A DNA stretch of 64,000 nucleotides, from the NCBI GenBank assembly GCA_963920635.1, contig OY987302.1:25705278-25769277 (forward strand), in the 5' to 3' direction. Below are positions 12,097-21,760 of this stretch, piece by piece (position 1 is the stretch's first letter; the number at the start of each line of letters is the position of its first letter). The position numbers and the translations under genes were made by a program. Source of the stretch: Pseudeuparius sepicola. Lineage: Eukaryota; Arthropoda; Insecta; Coleoptera; Anthribidae. A model generated the notes under the pieces. That model did not search any database. It was given only the letters and a program-made list of their open reading frames with translations, and was not told the origin of the DNA.

Positions 12097-13675
12097 CACT
12101 GGCGAGCAAAAAATTTAGGTCACTTAGGAACTTGCAAATAATTTTAGAAAAAAAATATTTAGGGTATCTTTGGTCTAGTAGGCGGTTAATCATTTGTTTG
12201 CCGAGACATGCTATCTGTCACATTTGATATCTGTCACTTATTGCTACCGTGTTTACGTCTTCTATGAAATAACGCGTATTCGGCTTAATTAAAAATTCAT
12301 ACTTTGTTGAGTAATTTTCAGTTTAGTGTTAAATTCCATCTGTACAACCTATCAGTCGTTCGGTGTATTGTTTGTGAAATTCATTTTAACAAGTCATAAT
12401 GCCTCTAGATCCTGTTACTGTGGCAAGAATTGTAGCAATGATACAAGATGGTCGAGGACAACGTGAAACTGCAAGAATTGTTGGTAAGAGCCTTTGTGCT
12501 GTTCAAAATGTGTATCGGCGCTATCAGGAGACTGGCCTGATAACCAGAAAGCCAGGATCCGGGAGAAAAAAAGTCACCACTCCAAGAGATGACCGTTTTT
12601 TGGTGTTCACAAGTTTACGGAATAGAACAGCTTCTGCGGTTTCGTTGCGAAATCACCTTCACGAGGTGAGAAATGTTAATGTTAGCGAATGGACCGTCAG
12701 AAGAAGACTTCGTGCCGCCGGATTATCTTGTAGAAGGATGGCTACAGGACCACCGTTGCAACGTCGACATCGAGTTGCAAGATTAGCTTTTGCCAGAAAT
12801 CACTTGGCATGGAACAATAATGACTGGAGCAAGGTACTGTTTTCAGATGAGTCCCGTTTTTGCCTCACTGGGTCAGACGGACGTCGGCGAGTATGGAGAA
12901 GACCCGGAGAAAGATATGCCCCAGTTTGTATTGACGAGCGACTTCCATTTCGTGGTGGGTCAGTTATGGTTTGGGCAGGAGTCACTTCACAAGCACGCAC
13001 GGAGTTAGTTTTTGTACAGAATGGGTCCCTGACAGCACACAGGTATATCACGGAAATTCTGGAAGATCATGTTATGCCTTTCATGATCACTATGGATGAT
13101 CATGGCATTTTTATGCAAGATAATGCTAGACCCCACGCAGCCAATGTTGTCAGAGAGTATTTAGATGAGATAGGAATCAGGCGGTTTGATTGGCCAGCAC
13201 TCAGTCCAGACATGAATCCCATCGAACACGTCTGGGATAAGTTAGGACGACGTATCCGAAGCCATACACCAGCTCCAAGGACTGCCCAGGAGCTGAGAGA
13301 GTTGCTATTGCAGGAGTGGAATAACATCGACCAGAATGCAATCCTTAATTTAATTGAAAGTATGCCTCGCCGACTTCAAGCAGTCATTAACGCAAGAGGG
13401 GGGAATACACGTTACTAATAATAATTTGTTTCCAATAATGTTAAGTTTCACTTATTTCTTTACTTCAAATAACATTCACTTCAAGGCAAATTTTGTTACT
13501 TTTTTAGAATAAATCATGAAAACTAAAATAAAGCGCTTCAATTCAATATTGCATACTAAATTTAGCTTATAAAATACACTAGGATAATTTACATTATGCA
13601 AATATAAGAATGAAACCGAAAATTAAAAAAATATATCACAATTTCAAGATGACCTAAATTTTTTGCTCGCCAGTG
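12097..13675 (+). mobile_element. Tc1/mariner-superfamily transposon, apparently intact
   Basis: A 1,579-bp element with perfect inverted termini of at least 26 bp, beginning CACTGGCGAGCAAAAAATTT. It is flanked by TA at 12095-12096 and 13676-13677, the hallmark TA duplication of this superfamily. It carries one full-length transposase frame. It interrupts Gypsy-A pol in the RNase H coding region. The two halves of that domain lie directly on either side, and dropping the element plus one TA joins them in frame. The perfect termini and open frame indicate a young copy. Confidence 0.95.
12399..13418 (+). CDS. Tc1-like transposase, DD34E
   Basis: 339 aa from an ATG, the usual length for a Tc1 transposase. 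The N-terminal 60 residues form the paired-type helix-turn-helix (VARIVAMIQDGRGQRETARI) and a GSGRKK hook linking to the second HTH at about residues 65-115. The DDE catalytic domain has D150 (FSDESRF), D241 (MQDNARPH) and E276 (NPIEHVWD), with exactly 34 residues between the last two, the Tc1 signature. The enzyme excises and reinserts the element at TA sites in the nucleus. About 300 bp of 5' and 260 bp of 3' sequence separate the gene from the termini. No disabling change is visible, so it could be active. Confidence 0.95.
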   Translation: MPLDPVTVARIVAMIQDGRGQRETARIVGKSLCAVQNVYRRYQETGLITRKPGSGRKKVTTPRDDRFLVFTSLRNRTASAVSLRNHLHEVRNVNVSEWTVRRRLRAAGLSCRRMATGPPLQRRHRVARLAFARNHLAWNNNDWSKVLFSDESRFCLTGSDGRRRVWRRPGERYAPVCIDERLPFRGGSVMVWAGVTSQARTELVFVQNGSLTAHRYITEILEDHVMPFMITMDDHGIFMQDNARPHAANVVREYLDEIGIRRFDWPALSPDMNPIEHVWDKLGRRIRSHTPAPRTAQELRELLLQEWNNIDQNAILNLIESMPRRLQAVINARGGNTRY

Positions 13676-14410
13676 TATATCAGAGTAAAGTCATATTTCT
13701 TTAACTGAACTAAAATGCGTTGAAGTCGAGCAGGACATTGATTTAAAGGTTTTTTGATTATTTGAATTAGAGGCTTGTGATCAGTTTCCACATAGAAATG
13801 TTTACCGTAAACAAATTGAGAAAATCTATCTATTCCAAAGAAGCAACTTAAAAGTTCTTTTTCAATTTGACTATATCGTTCTTGAGCGCTCGTAAATGAC
13901 CTAGATGCATATGCACATGGTCTAGAGTCTTGCATTAAAATGGCCGCCATGCCTTTCTGGCTAGAATCGACAGAAATAGTTGTTACTTTGTTAATATCAA
14001 AGAACTGTAAACAAGGACCTTTCGATGCCATTTCTTTCAATTTCTCAAATGCCTGTTGATGACAGTCTTCCCATGAAAAAATATTATCTTTCTTTAACAA
14101 ATTTCGAAGTGGTGATGTTAATTCTGATAAATTTCTTATAAATTTGCCTACATATGTTATATACCCAAGGAATCTTTGAACGTCTGTTTTATTTTCAGGT
14201 CTTGGCATATTTCTGATAGCTTCAATCTTTGAATTATCGGGTTTTAAACCTGCCTCTGTAATTTAATAATCTCTGATTATGGTCCTCTACGGTTCGGGCA
14301 CATATTATAATATCGTCAATATATATCTTGACACCTTCTATATCATCAAAAATTTCACACATCCTTTCCTGAAAAACTTCAGGTGCACTATTTAGACCGT
14401 ATGGCAACCT
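13676..14410 (-). pseudogene. Gypsy-A pol, RT C-terminal half and RNase H
   Basis: Read leftward from 14410. The segment 14400-14270 carries the RT blocks YGLNSAPEVFQ and the catalytic YIDD box (IYIDDIIIC), in a different frame from the upstream RT. A second break near 14265 also removes the stretch normally coding the residues after this box. The frame 14208-13678 continues with the RT thumb (FLGYITYVGKFI) and RNase H: D in ISVDSS, E in QIEKELL and D in VETDHKP. It runs into the Tc1 terminus at 13675. At least two frame disruptions here inactivate RT independently of the Tc1 insertion. Confidence 0.8.
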
Positions 14411-15246
14411 CAAAAACCTAAACTACCCCATGGTGTCCCAAAAGTACACAACTTTGAACTTTCCACATCAAGTGGCACTTGCAAAAACCCTTGAGTTGCA
14501 TCTAATGTTGTGAAATATTTTGCATCTCCAAATTTAATTGTTAGTTCTTCTAAAGTAGGTACTTTAAAGTAATGGCGTTTTACTGCACGATTTAAATCAG
14601 CTGGATCTAAACAAAGTCTAAGATCTCCGTTCGGTTTGCGTACTAACACAAAGGCATTTACCCACTCGTCACTATCATATGATCTTTCAATTATTTTTTG
14701 TTTAACTAACTGCTGTAACAAAAACCTAAATTTTTCTTGCAATGCAAATGGTACTTTTCTTACTGGATGAACTACCGGGGTGGCATCTTTCCTAAGATCA
14801 ATATGGTATGGCCTTTCTAAACATCCTATTCCTTGGAATAAAAATTTATATTTATTTAATAAGGAATCAACCTCCGTAGAACCAGTAATACTTTCTATTG
14901 ACCTAACTTTTTGTATAAGATTTAACTCAACGCATGAGTTAAGTCCTAAAAGCGGAATGCCCAACAAGTCAACTACAAAAAAGGCTAGTTCATGTTTTTT
15001 ACCTCTATGGTTAATTTTCCCTAACAATGGCAATTTGTCTAGTATATAAGAGCATAGCATTATTTCAGTTTTTTGTATTTTTCTTAATGAAATTTTTATC
15101 CTCTTTAATAAACTTACGGGTATTACGTTTGCCATGGCACCTGTATCGAGCTTAAATTCAACATTCTGGTTTTCTATTCGCAACTCTTCTGTCCAGACCT
15201 CCCCCGATGCCGAAGAGACTCCATCGACACCGGCCGTGTGTTCCAA
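14410..15246 (-). pseudogene. Gypsy-A pol, protease and RT N-terminal half
   Basis: A frame of 278 codons with no required start of its own. The overlap with gag (15174-15246) and the -1 relation of the two frames fit translation of pol by ribosomal frameshifting. The retropepsin has FKLDTGAMANVIP, and further on LLGIPLLGLN. The RT palm follows with LRLCLDPADLN and the first catalytic Asp in FTTLDATQGF. The frame stops at 14410 because of a shift next to the GTPWG motif, just before the next RT block, which is found in another frame. Confidence 0.85.
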
Positions 15247-16217
15247 CTCTCAACCCAATCTATAAAAATAAAATTACTCTCAGAATCTACAATTTCTTCA
15301 ACTACATGTACATTTTTATTTTGATCTTTATTATTGAAACGATTTGACAAATATTTTGAATTTTGAGATTTATTTTTGTTTAATTTATGACCATCGAAAT
15401 TATTAAAATTCTTTGAATTACAAACTTGACTAAAATGATTAAATTTTTTGCACTTAAAACATTGTACTCCCTGTGCTGAACATCTCTGATGACGTCTGTG
15501 AGCCAAACCACATCTGTAACATGCGGCAGAACTTCTATCCAACTTCGATGAAGCTCCAAGTCGTCCTTGGCTTCCACCACTTTGCTGAGATTGAAACTGG
15601 CTGTTACGAGCTGAAAACCGGCTGCTACGGGTTGAACTTGGTCTGATTGCATGAATTTCTTGATCCATCACTGCGTTACCATTAGTAATCTCCTTATTTC
15701 TCTCCTTGGTACTCTCCATATTCGCACAAATGCGTACTGCATCGCTCAGGGTTGTAACATCTTCCAACAGAAGCTTTTCTCTCACCATTTCTGACAGAAT
15801 ACCACAAATCATGACATCTTTAATTAAGCTCTCTTCTAAATCACCCAACTCGCATAACTGAGCAAGTCCCTTTAATTTTGTTACGTAATTTTCTATTGTT
15901 TGTCCTTCTTTTTGTTTACAACTTAAAAATTTATTCCTCTCGAAAGTTACATTCTTCTTTGGATTAAAATACTCGTCGAAATACTTGACGAGGATATCCA
16001 ATTTCTCCTTTTGCGCTTCTTCTATTTTAAAAGTATTATAAATTCGAATACCTTCTTCTCCAATTAGCGTCAATAATTGCGCACCACACTTTGTTGCATC
16101 CTCTTTTTTAGAAATTTCAGTAGCTTGGAGATATACCATAAAACGCTGTTTCCAAAATTTCCAATTTTCGGAAAGATTCCCCGAAAATACCATCGGCGGA
16201 ACTCCTCTAAAATCCAT
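15174..16217 (-). CDS. gag: Gypsy-A Gag polyprotein
   Basis: About 347 aa from the ATG at 16217 (MDFRGVPPMVF). The first 180 residues look like a Ty3/Gypsy capsid domain (WKQRFMVYLQATE, YFNPKKNVTFERNKF). A basic Ser/Arg region follows, then a cysteine-rich nucleocapsid with CFKCKKFNHFSQVC (C-x2-C-x4-H-x4-C), preceded by a degenerate Cys/His cluster starting CYRCG. Gag forms the particle that packages element RNA. The frame is uninterrupted and overlaps pol by 73 bases in the -1 relation. It lies about 90 bases from the 5' LTR. Confidence 0.85.
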   Translation of the reverse strand: MDFRGVPPMVFSGNLSENWKFWKQRFMVYLQATEISKKEDATKCGAQLLTLIGEEGIRIYNTFKIEEAQKEKLDILVKYFDEYFNPKKNVTFERNKFLSCKQKEGQTIENYVTKLKGLAQLCELGDLEESLIKDVMICGILSEMVREKLLLEDVTTLSDAVRICANMESTKERNKEITNGNAVMDQEIHAIRPSSTRSSRFSARNSQFQSQQSGGSQGRLGASSKLDRSSAACYRCGLAHRRHQRCSAQGVQCFKCKKFNHFSQVCNSKNFNNFDGHKLNKNKSQNSKYLSNRFNNKDQNKNVHVVEEIVDSESNFIFIDWVESWNTRPVSMESLRHRGRSGQKSCE

Positions 16218-16289
16218 TTTCACTTAATTTTCGTTATTCCAATAACTTTGAACAAAGGATGGCTTTGAATTTCTCGGAATTCTTCATTT

Positions 16290-16306
16290 CTTCGTTCGCA
16301 GCGCCA
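16290..16306 (-). promoter_or_regulatory. Gypsy-A primer binding site (putative)
   Basis: On the minus strand TGGCGCTGCGAACGAAG begins directly after the LTR's terminal CA. The TGG start pairs with a tRNA 3' CCA. I cannot name the tRNA with confidence. Confidence 0.6.
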
Positions 16307-16510
16307 TGTCACGTCGTCCGATATAGGTTAGGTCGGGGTCAAGAGAGCGGGGACTGGGGACAAGCAAACACCTCGAGACTCTGTTGAACCGGCACCGTCG
16401 CAATGATAATGCGACGGTGCCGGTTGAACACTGGTTTATTCTGCGTGACCATGACATGTGTCACAAGACGCGAGTGCGTTCATAAACGCGATCACAAAAC
16501 ATACACTACA
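16307..16510 (-). repeat. Gypsy-A 5' LTR with 33-bp hairpin insertion
   Basis: 204 bp from TGTAGTG to GTGACA on the minus strand. Relative to the 3' LTR it has a 40-bp insertion: a perfect 33-bp stem-loop (16390-16422; 13-bp arms CGGCACCGTCGCA, 7-base loop) plus a second copy of GTTGAAC (16383-16389 and 16423-16429). Otherwise it matches the split 3' LTR closely. Confidence 0.9.
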
Positions 16511-16512
16511 TA

Positions 16513-16949
16513 CACCGCCCGATTTTCTTGATTTTGGCTACCCCCTATTTTCGAGGTACCTGAACACGAGTCTGACTTCAGTTTTTTGAGATCGGCCGTA
16601 GTTTCCGAGAAAATGAATTTTCAAATTTCGTTTTAACCCCATACTTTTCAAGGCGATATTTGTGGTTATATAATCCGGATAAAATTTTTACTGTACGCAG
16701 CTCAAACTGACCACTACCCTATTTTGCATCTTCTGCAACATCGAAACTTCGCAAAAACCCGCGGAAAAAACGAAATTTTGAAAGATTTATGCCGTCTTTA
16801 CGCCCGGCCCGACCGCTGTTTTCGCCCAACATTGGGCACGGATTATAACCACAAAAAATATCGCCGTGAAAAGTGGGGTCAAAACGAAATTTGAAAATTC
16901 ATTTTCTCGGAAACTACGGCAGCCAAAATTTCAAGAAAATCGGGCGGTG
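16513..16949. mobile_element. 437-bp foldback MITE at the LTR edge
   Basis: Inverted arms of about 100-130 bp start CACCGCCCGATTTTCTTGA at 16513 and end with the complement at 16949. CATA is duplicated on both sides (16509-16512 and 16950-16953). The left copy includes the last two bases of the Gypsy-A LTR, so it inserted after Gypsy-A. The middle (about 16665-16840) has no transposase. The small frames across it are repeat-derived. The superfamily is unknown. Confidence 0.75.
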
Positions 16950-16953
16950 CATA

Positions 16954-17624
16954 CAGTAGTACGTTCCATAATTACCAATCTTTCTATCGATTCACCCAGA
17001 CACCACAGGATAAACAATATCCAGGCACCAGCCAGTCCTCAAGCAGTTGTTTATAACATTATGTGCATGGCAGGTCGGCAAACACAATAGGTACACAATA
17101 CCGCACGGTCCGATCCCAAAGGCGCAAATAAGCAAAATGGATACCGGCATCCCGAAGGTTGTCTTCGTCCGTACGTTCGTATCTATTCGGAAGGCATTCG
17201 GCATATTTCGTACCATTTTTTAAAAAGACCTTAACTAAAACAGAATACAGTTGATTTGTTTTACTATACCAAGGTAATCTAACACCAAGTTCTGTAATAC
17301 AGATTCAGAACAACATCAAGCTGTACAAGCACTACATCTGTTTTAGGTCTACAGTGTAAAACTTCTAGCTACTGTGTAAAACAGATCTAGAAATTATTAA
17401 ACAGAAATCTTTTTTATTCTACACCAAGTTAACATGTATATCTAGATTATAATAAGCAGTGTTCTGACTCTGTTGAATTTTTGGTAGTACAAGTGTTGTA
17501 CTGGCCGGTTTTTCTCGGTGTAGAGATTTAGAGATTACGTAATTATTGTCTTTTTATTTATGGAACTTTAACATGATTAAGTTTTAATATTTTATTTGAT
17601 ATTATGCTGTAAACTGAACGTGAG
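16954..17624. other. intergenic stretch, no gene recognised
   Basis: AT-rich sequence with repeated words such as CTGTTTTA, CAGAT and TGTAC at 17240-17510. No coding sequence or defined repeat ends are seen. Confidence 0.4.
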
Positions 17625-17940
17625 GTGAGTGGCCTTAAAAAAACAAACAAATCAATAAACCAGAATGTGGCGTTTAAAAAAACAGAACACCAGCAATGGC
17701 AATATTAATCAATAATAAACAATAGTCTAATAGGAAGAGATAAAGAGAGGAAACCTGAATGTGATTATGTTTATATTAGTAGAATGCGGGTACCTAGCAT
17801 ATACCTGTAGCAACCTATACAGGTATATGGTACCTAGTTAGAGAAGTCGAATACACAACCAGATAATACCTACTTACCTACATGCAGAGATATATGTCCA
17901 CCACGGCCGCCAGCTTTTAAACAGTGGAGTCGGACCTACA
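17625..17940 (-). repeat. inverted Gypsy-C LTR copy
   Basis: Matches the Gypsy-C 3' LTR (about 33653-34012) in inverse orientation, from the ATGTGGCGTTTAAAAAAA end to TTAAACAGTGGAGTCGG. It is diverged and has small indels. It lies head-to-head with the plus-oriented LTR end at 25450-25501 once the Gypsy-B1 insertion is discounted. Confidence 0.7.
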
Positions 17941-17957
17941 CCCAGAGTGTTGAGGTT

Positions 17958-19355
17958 ATGACGCGCACCTTTGTTTTTGATGTTAGTTGGTCGAGCGGTA
18001 CCTTTAAAGGTGGTCCATAAGTTAATTAATTTTTGGTGTGGGCCTAAGGATTAACGGAAACAACAGGGGAATTTTAATACATATATTTAAAAAGTAAATG
18101 GTCTATGGCGTAGAAAATATAAAGGTTACCAATTACACAGTAAATGAATTGAGGATGCACAGACGTGAACAAAATGAATTATCAAAATATTCCTAAGTAA
18201 ATATTACAGAAAAGAATCGACAATAAAGAATTTAGCGCAAAATAATTATCTTTAAATTTTAGTAACTGGTTTCAAACCTAAGTGGCGAACAATACTAGCT
18301 TATAGCATAAACTGATTACAACTGAGAAAATAGTACGTAAATTAAGCTCAAATTATTCCAAGAAATAATACCAAAATTATTGGCACACAATTTAGTTAGC
18401 CAGATCACACAAATGCGATAATAAAATATGTAAATTAAATATGATTCGAAATTGATAATAGAGACACAAAATTATTAAAATAACTTGAAATTGGCACAAA
18501 ACGTATTTAAAAATACCCAAAATTTAGCGTAAAATATTAATATTGACTTAATATGGCACTGCTATGCTAACAGCTTTTCAAACACCCAAAATTTAGCGTA
18601 AAATATTCAGAACTGTAACGACACTGATTTAAAATATGACAAAATATAACAATCCTTTTCAAATAAACACTACTAGCACTCTAAATAAAATAAAATCAAT
18701 CAAATTACTTAACTAGAAATAGAAAGGCAACTCAGTCGACAAAACCCAACAAAACAAAATTCAATCGCTTACTCTGTGGTCAGTTCAACGGGCAGCATAC
18801 TGTACTAAGGCTCTGGTGCTGGATCTATGGCAGGCAAGGCGGCAGACTCTAGTTGACTTCTCGGGCAGTACTTCGCCCAACTATTGGTGGTCGGAGACTT
18901 CTTCTCATTGCTGGTTCGACATCGGACACTCGCTGGTCTCTCGGGCAGGACTTAGCCCTACAAGTGATGTTCGGCGACTTCCTCGAATCTTGGGAGAAAC
19001 CCCCCTTTTATAGCAGCTACGTTCTTTGTTCTCGCCTCGATTCCAGGATTTGCACGTGTGCTTTTGTGGGCGGATGGAATGTATAACAACATGATTTTAG
19101 CGTAAGTTTTTCCAAGAATACTAATAACCGTAGCGAACTTTTCTGGCGTTTTGATAATTACAAGATGTAAACAACATGGTTTTTCGTTTAACTTAATGTT
19201 CCTAGTTTCCGGTGGTTTGACTCATAACCCGATGATTCCTCGCTGAAGAATTTCAAGGCTTTGGCTAACCTTGCCTCGTGTTATTTGGTAAAATAAAAAT
19301 GAGAATTTTGGTTGGTATATACGGGGTACCTCATTGGTATCTACGGGGCATCACA
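17958..19355 (-). repeat. Gypsy-B1 3' LTR
   Basis: 1,398 bp; the minus strand begins TGTGATGCCCCG and ends GCGCGTCAT. It contains a TATA-type promoter box and repeated CCCAAAATTTAGCGTAAAATATT words (two copies, near 18520 and 18590). Confidence 0.9.
19015..19022 (-). promoter_or_regulatory. TATA box of Gypsy-B LTR
   Basis: The minus strand reads TATAAAAGGGGGG. The same TATAAAAGGGG context recurs in every other LTR of this family in the window (25099, 41848, 62521) and in the related solo LTR (27194), so it is conserved and likely sets the transcription start. Confidence 0.75.
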
Positions 19356-20419
19356 TTCCTCCCTCCTTAATTTGAAAAGGAATTATGATATAATTACTTT
19401 TCTGTTATTCCGATCGTGATTCTGGCTCTCTTGTTTTGATTGCTTTTTGCTTCTTTTCTTTACTCTCTTACATTGAACTGACCTTTTACATATTGAACTG
19501 AGTTGCTCTTATGCCTTTAAAATACTTAAAATTTTTTTATTTCCTAACATACCTACTCTCTTAATTATTTTTCCTAACCTACCTATTTCTTAACCACTCT
19601 TGACTTATCTACGCTTACACACAAGTACAACTACTATCTACTAACATCTTATTGCTTCTTATAATACAATGTTACACAACTTAAATCTAAATTTCTCAAA
19701 CGATGCACTTACACTTAAACACGCGAGCTTTATTTCATCGTCACTCACTGTGCTTGCGTCTTCTTCTCCTCTCCCAACTCCTTTTTCAAGAAGTCATGGC
19801 CGTATAACTTACGACTCGAAATTTCCTTAAGGTGCTGGCGGTGCCACAACCCCAGTGATGTTCCAGTATCTGCTCCATATACCATACTGTGTGGTTCCAT
19901 TGTAGCTATCTCCACTTCCATTGAAGACCATGTCCATTTCCACTCGCTCTAGTAGCAGCGCTGCGGGCGTTGACTCCCTACTAAACAAACTACCACGCAT
20001 GTCACGCGCGTACTGACTCTCGACACTACTCCCAATAAACTAACCAATTGGCGACCGACTTCTGTTTCCAAGTTTTCATCTCCCTGAGTTACCTTCCTTG
20101 TTTTATTATTATTATACTTGTAATACATCGGTGCGGCATGTTCTGTTTATTTATGCCTTGAATTTTGGGTCTCGGGAGTCATTGACTTTGTTTACAATAC
20201 CTACGTGCCGATAGTATATACAACTTTGGGCCTGATAATTTTCGTATTATTTTCATGAAATTTACCTAAAGTCACCTGTGCGGAGAGGATTTACAGTTAA
20301 ATTTAAAATTCTCGTTTCATTTTGGAATGTCTTTACGTTCGAATCTGATAGCTGCGCGCTATTATTTACCTAAACCTATCTACTTAACCTATTCTCAACC
20401 TATTATCTACCTGATTTAC
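19356..20419 (-). other. Gypsy-B1 interior, 3' untranslated part
   Basis: Begins with the polypurine tract (19356-19370, minus strand GGAGGGAGGAA). It aligns with 42160-43215 of Gypsy-B2 at high similarity. No coding sequence of its own is seen. Confidence 0.75.
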
Positions 20420-20659
20420 TCAAATCGCTTTTCTTAAAACCCAAGGATGTCTTTCCTCAATCGGTCCCCTCGAACGCGTTTGATATAATGTATACTCTGG
20501 GCGGTTATTATTTTCATTCACAACCGGCGTTTCGTGTCCCGCTAAGACACTGTTATGATAAAGAAACATTATGTCGTTTATAATTGATCTCGGCGCATAT
20601 AATTTATCGCTTCTTTCTGACCCACTTCTAGTCACGTATAATAGGTCATCGTCTCCCAA
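20420..20659 (-). pseudogene. Gypsy-B1 pol remnant
   Basis: 79 codons. The start (LLYVTRSGSERSDKLYAPRS ... VLAGHE) matches the integrase zinc-binding region of Gypsy-B2 pol. It then jumps to a C-terminal tail (YTLYQTRSRGPIEERHPWVL), the place where Gypsy-B2 pol is interrupted. The integrase catalytic core is deleted between the two parts. RT and RNase H are missing upstream. It shows what the natural end of pol in this family looks like. Confidence 0.8.
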
Positions 20660-21249
20660 ATAGCATTCGGGTCGGTATTTGTTTATGTTTTTTGAATTAT
20701 AACAGGTGCTTCCTTGTCTTCTCGTTGCCTTTTAGAATTTCTTCGGTCAACTATTATACCCTGTGTCCTGATTTTGTTCAGCAACTGCTGTTTTCATTTC
20801 TTAATTTTCTTACAGTTGTCATGCATACTTCTTGGCATATCGGGGAATTACTAAATCCTTTTTGGTTCACGTTCATCCCTTTTTGAGTTAGTGTTTCATC
20901 TCTTTTCCTTAGAAATTCAGGTAGTGGTCCAGTTTGACAGACTATCCTTAAGACGGCGTACACACACTCTTGGCTTGTACTTCGAACCTATCGAACTTTT
21001 GTAATTTTCCTTCTTTTAAGGTATAACTTCCTTCCTGTCGCGTTGAGTGTTCCATTTCTCTTCTTACGAAAATTAAGAGGTATGGCCCTTGGGCAAATAT
21101 CCTCAAAAATGGCAAAAACACTCCTGGATTTGTACTTGTACCTGTCTAACTCTCTCATCCCCTTCTATTATCTCCCTCTCTCTTTTTTGCTCTACTGTTT
21201 TATTTTTTCCCTTTTTTCTCACTTACTTTCTCCTTACCTTCCTCCTCAC
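20660..21249 (-). pseudogene. Gypsy-B1 remnant of RNase H-linker region
   Basis: The minus strand keeps short matches to Gypsy-B2: the segment near 20690-20720 matches the KNKYRPKS part of pol, and 20800-20960 matches the protease-RT linker (CMTTVRKL against CMATMRKV). Large deletions and frame changes separate them. No functional frame remains. Confidence 0.6.
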
Positions 21250-21760
21250 TTAGTTTTCTACTTTCTGGGAACTTCGCGCTTCCCTGAATGTCGCTAACTT
21301 CACCTGTTGGTCTACCTGGTTGTTATTGTTTGTGTAGTGTTCAGAACAATTGCCAGTAGTCTGAACACTGGTATTCTTGACCTCTGGCAAAGACCAAGAA
21401 TAAGCGGCGGCCTCGGACGGGCGAGTTAACTTCTTCCCCAAACTCCTAACTTCACTTCCTGACTCCTAACTTCACTTCTTGACAACTCAATTTCACTTTT
21501 TAACCTCATAACTTCACTTTTTAATCTCCTTACTTTGTTCACACAGAACTTCGTTCACACAGAACTTCGTTCACACAGAACTTCACTTTTTACCTCCTTA
21601 CTTTGTTCATACAGAACTTCACTTTTTACCTCCTTACTTTGTTCACACAGAACTTCACTTAGAACCACTTTTTCTTCTTCTCTTTTAATTACACTGTCAC
21701 TAATCACAACACTCGCTTGTTGCCCTTTAACTTCACTAGCTAACTTTCAACTATAACTCT
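21250..21760 (-). pseudogene. Gypsy-B1 coiled-coil region with expanded tandem repeats
   Basis: Corresponds to the coiled-coil module of Gypsy-B2 (47,760-47,990). The minus-strand frame includes VIKREEEKVVLSEVLCEQ-like text. Between about 21540 and 21665 it contains a 36-bp unit (ACAGAACTTCACTTTTTACC start on the plus strand) in tandem, and a shorter unit containing ACAGAACTTCGTTCAC three times. Each 36-bp unit adds 12 residues of SEVL(C/Y)EQSKEVK type. The frame is not continuous with other pol parts. Confidence 0.7.

Larger units (their letters stand above)
4228..16510 (-). mobile_element. Gypsy-A: Ty3/Gypsy LTR retrotransposon, minus strand, nested insertions
   Basis: LTRs lie at 4228-6606 (3' LTR, interrupted) and 16307-16510 (5' LTR). 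Read on the minus strand the order is 5' LTR, a primer-binding-site-like TGG start, gag with zinc knuckles, protease, RT, RNase H, integrase, a long 3' region, a polypurine tract and the 3' LTR. Both LTRs start TGTAGTG and end GTGACA. After discounting the insertions both LTRs are 164 bp. Pol is broken by two frame disruptions in RT and by the Tc1 insertion, so the copy is dead. The target-site duplication is not resolvable because another element inserted at the 5' LTR edge. Confidence 0.85.

Noticed and set aside
12790..13051. Other frames within the Tc1 transposase gene
   Set aside because: Shadows of the 339-residue transposase.
18816..19086. Overlapping small plus-strand frames in the Gypsy-B1 3' LTR, repeated at 24910-25180
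   Set aside because: They are duplicated because the LTRs are duplicated, overlap each other in two frames, and cover the promoter region on the opposite strand. No domain is seen.
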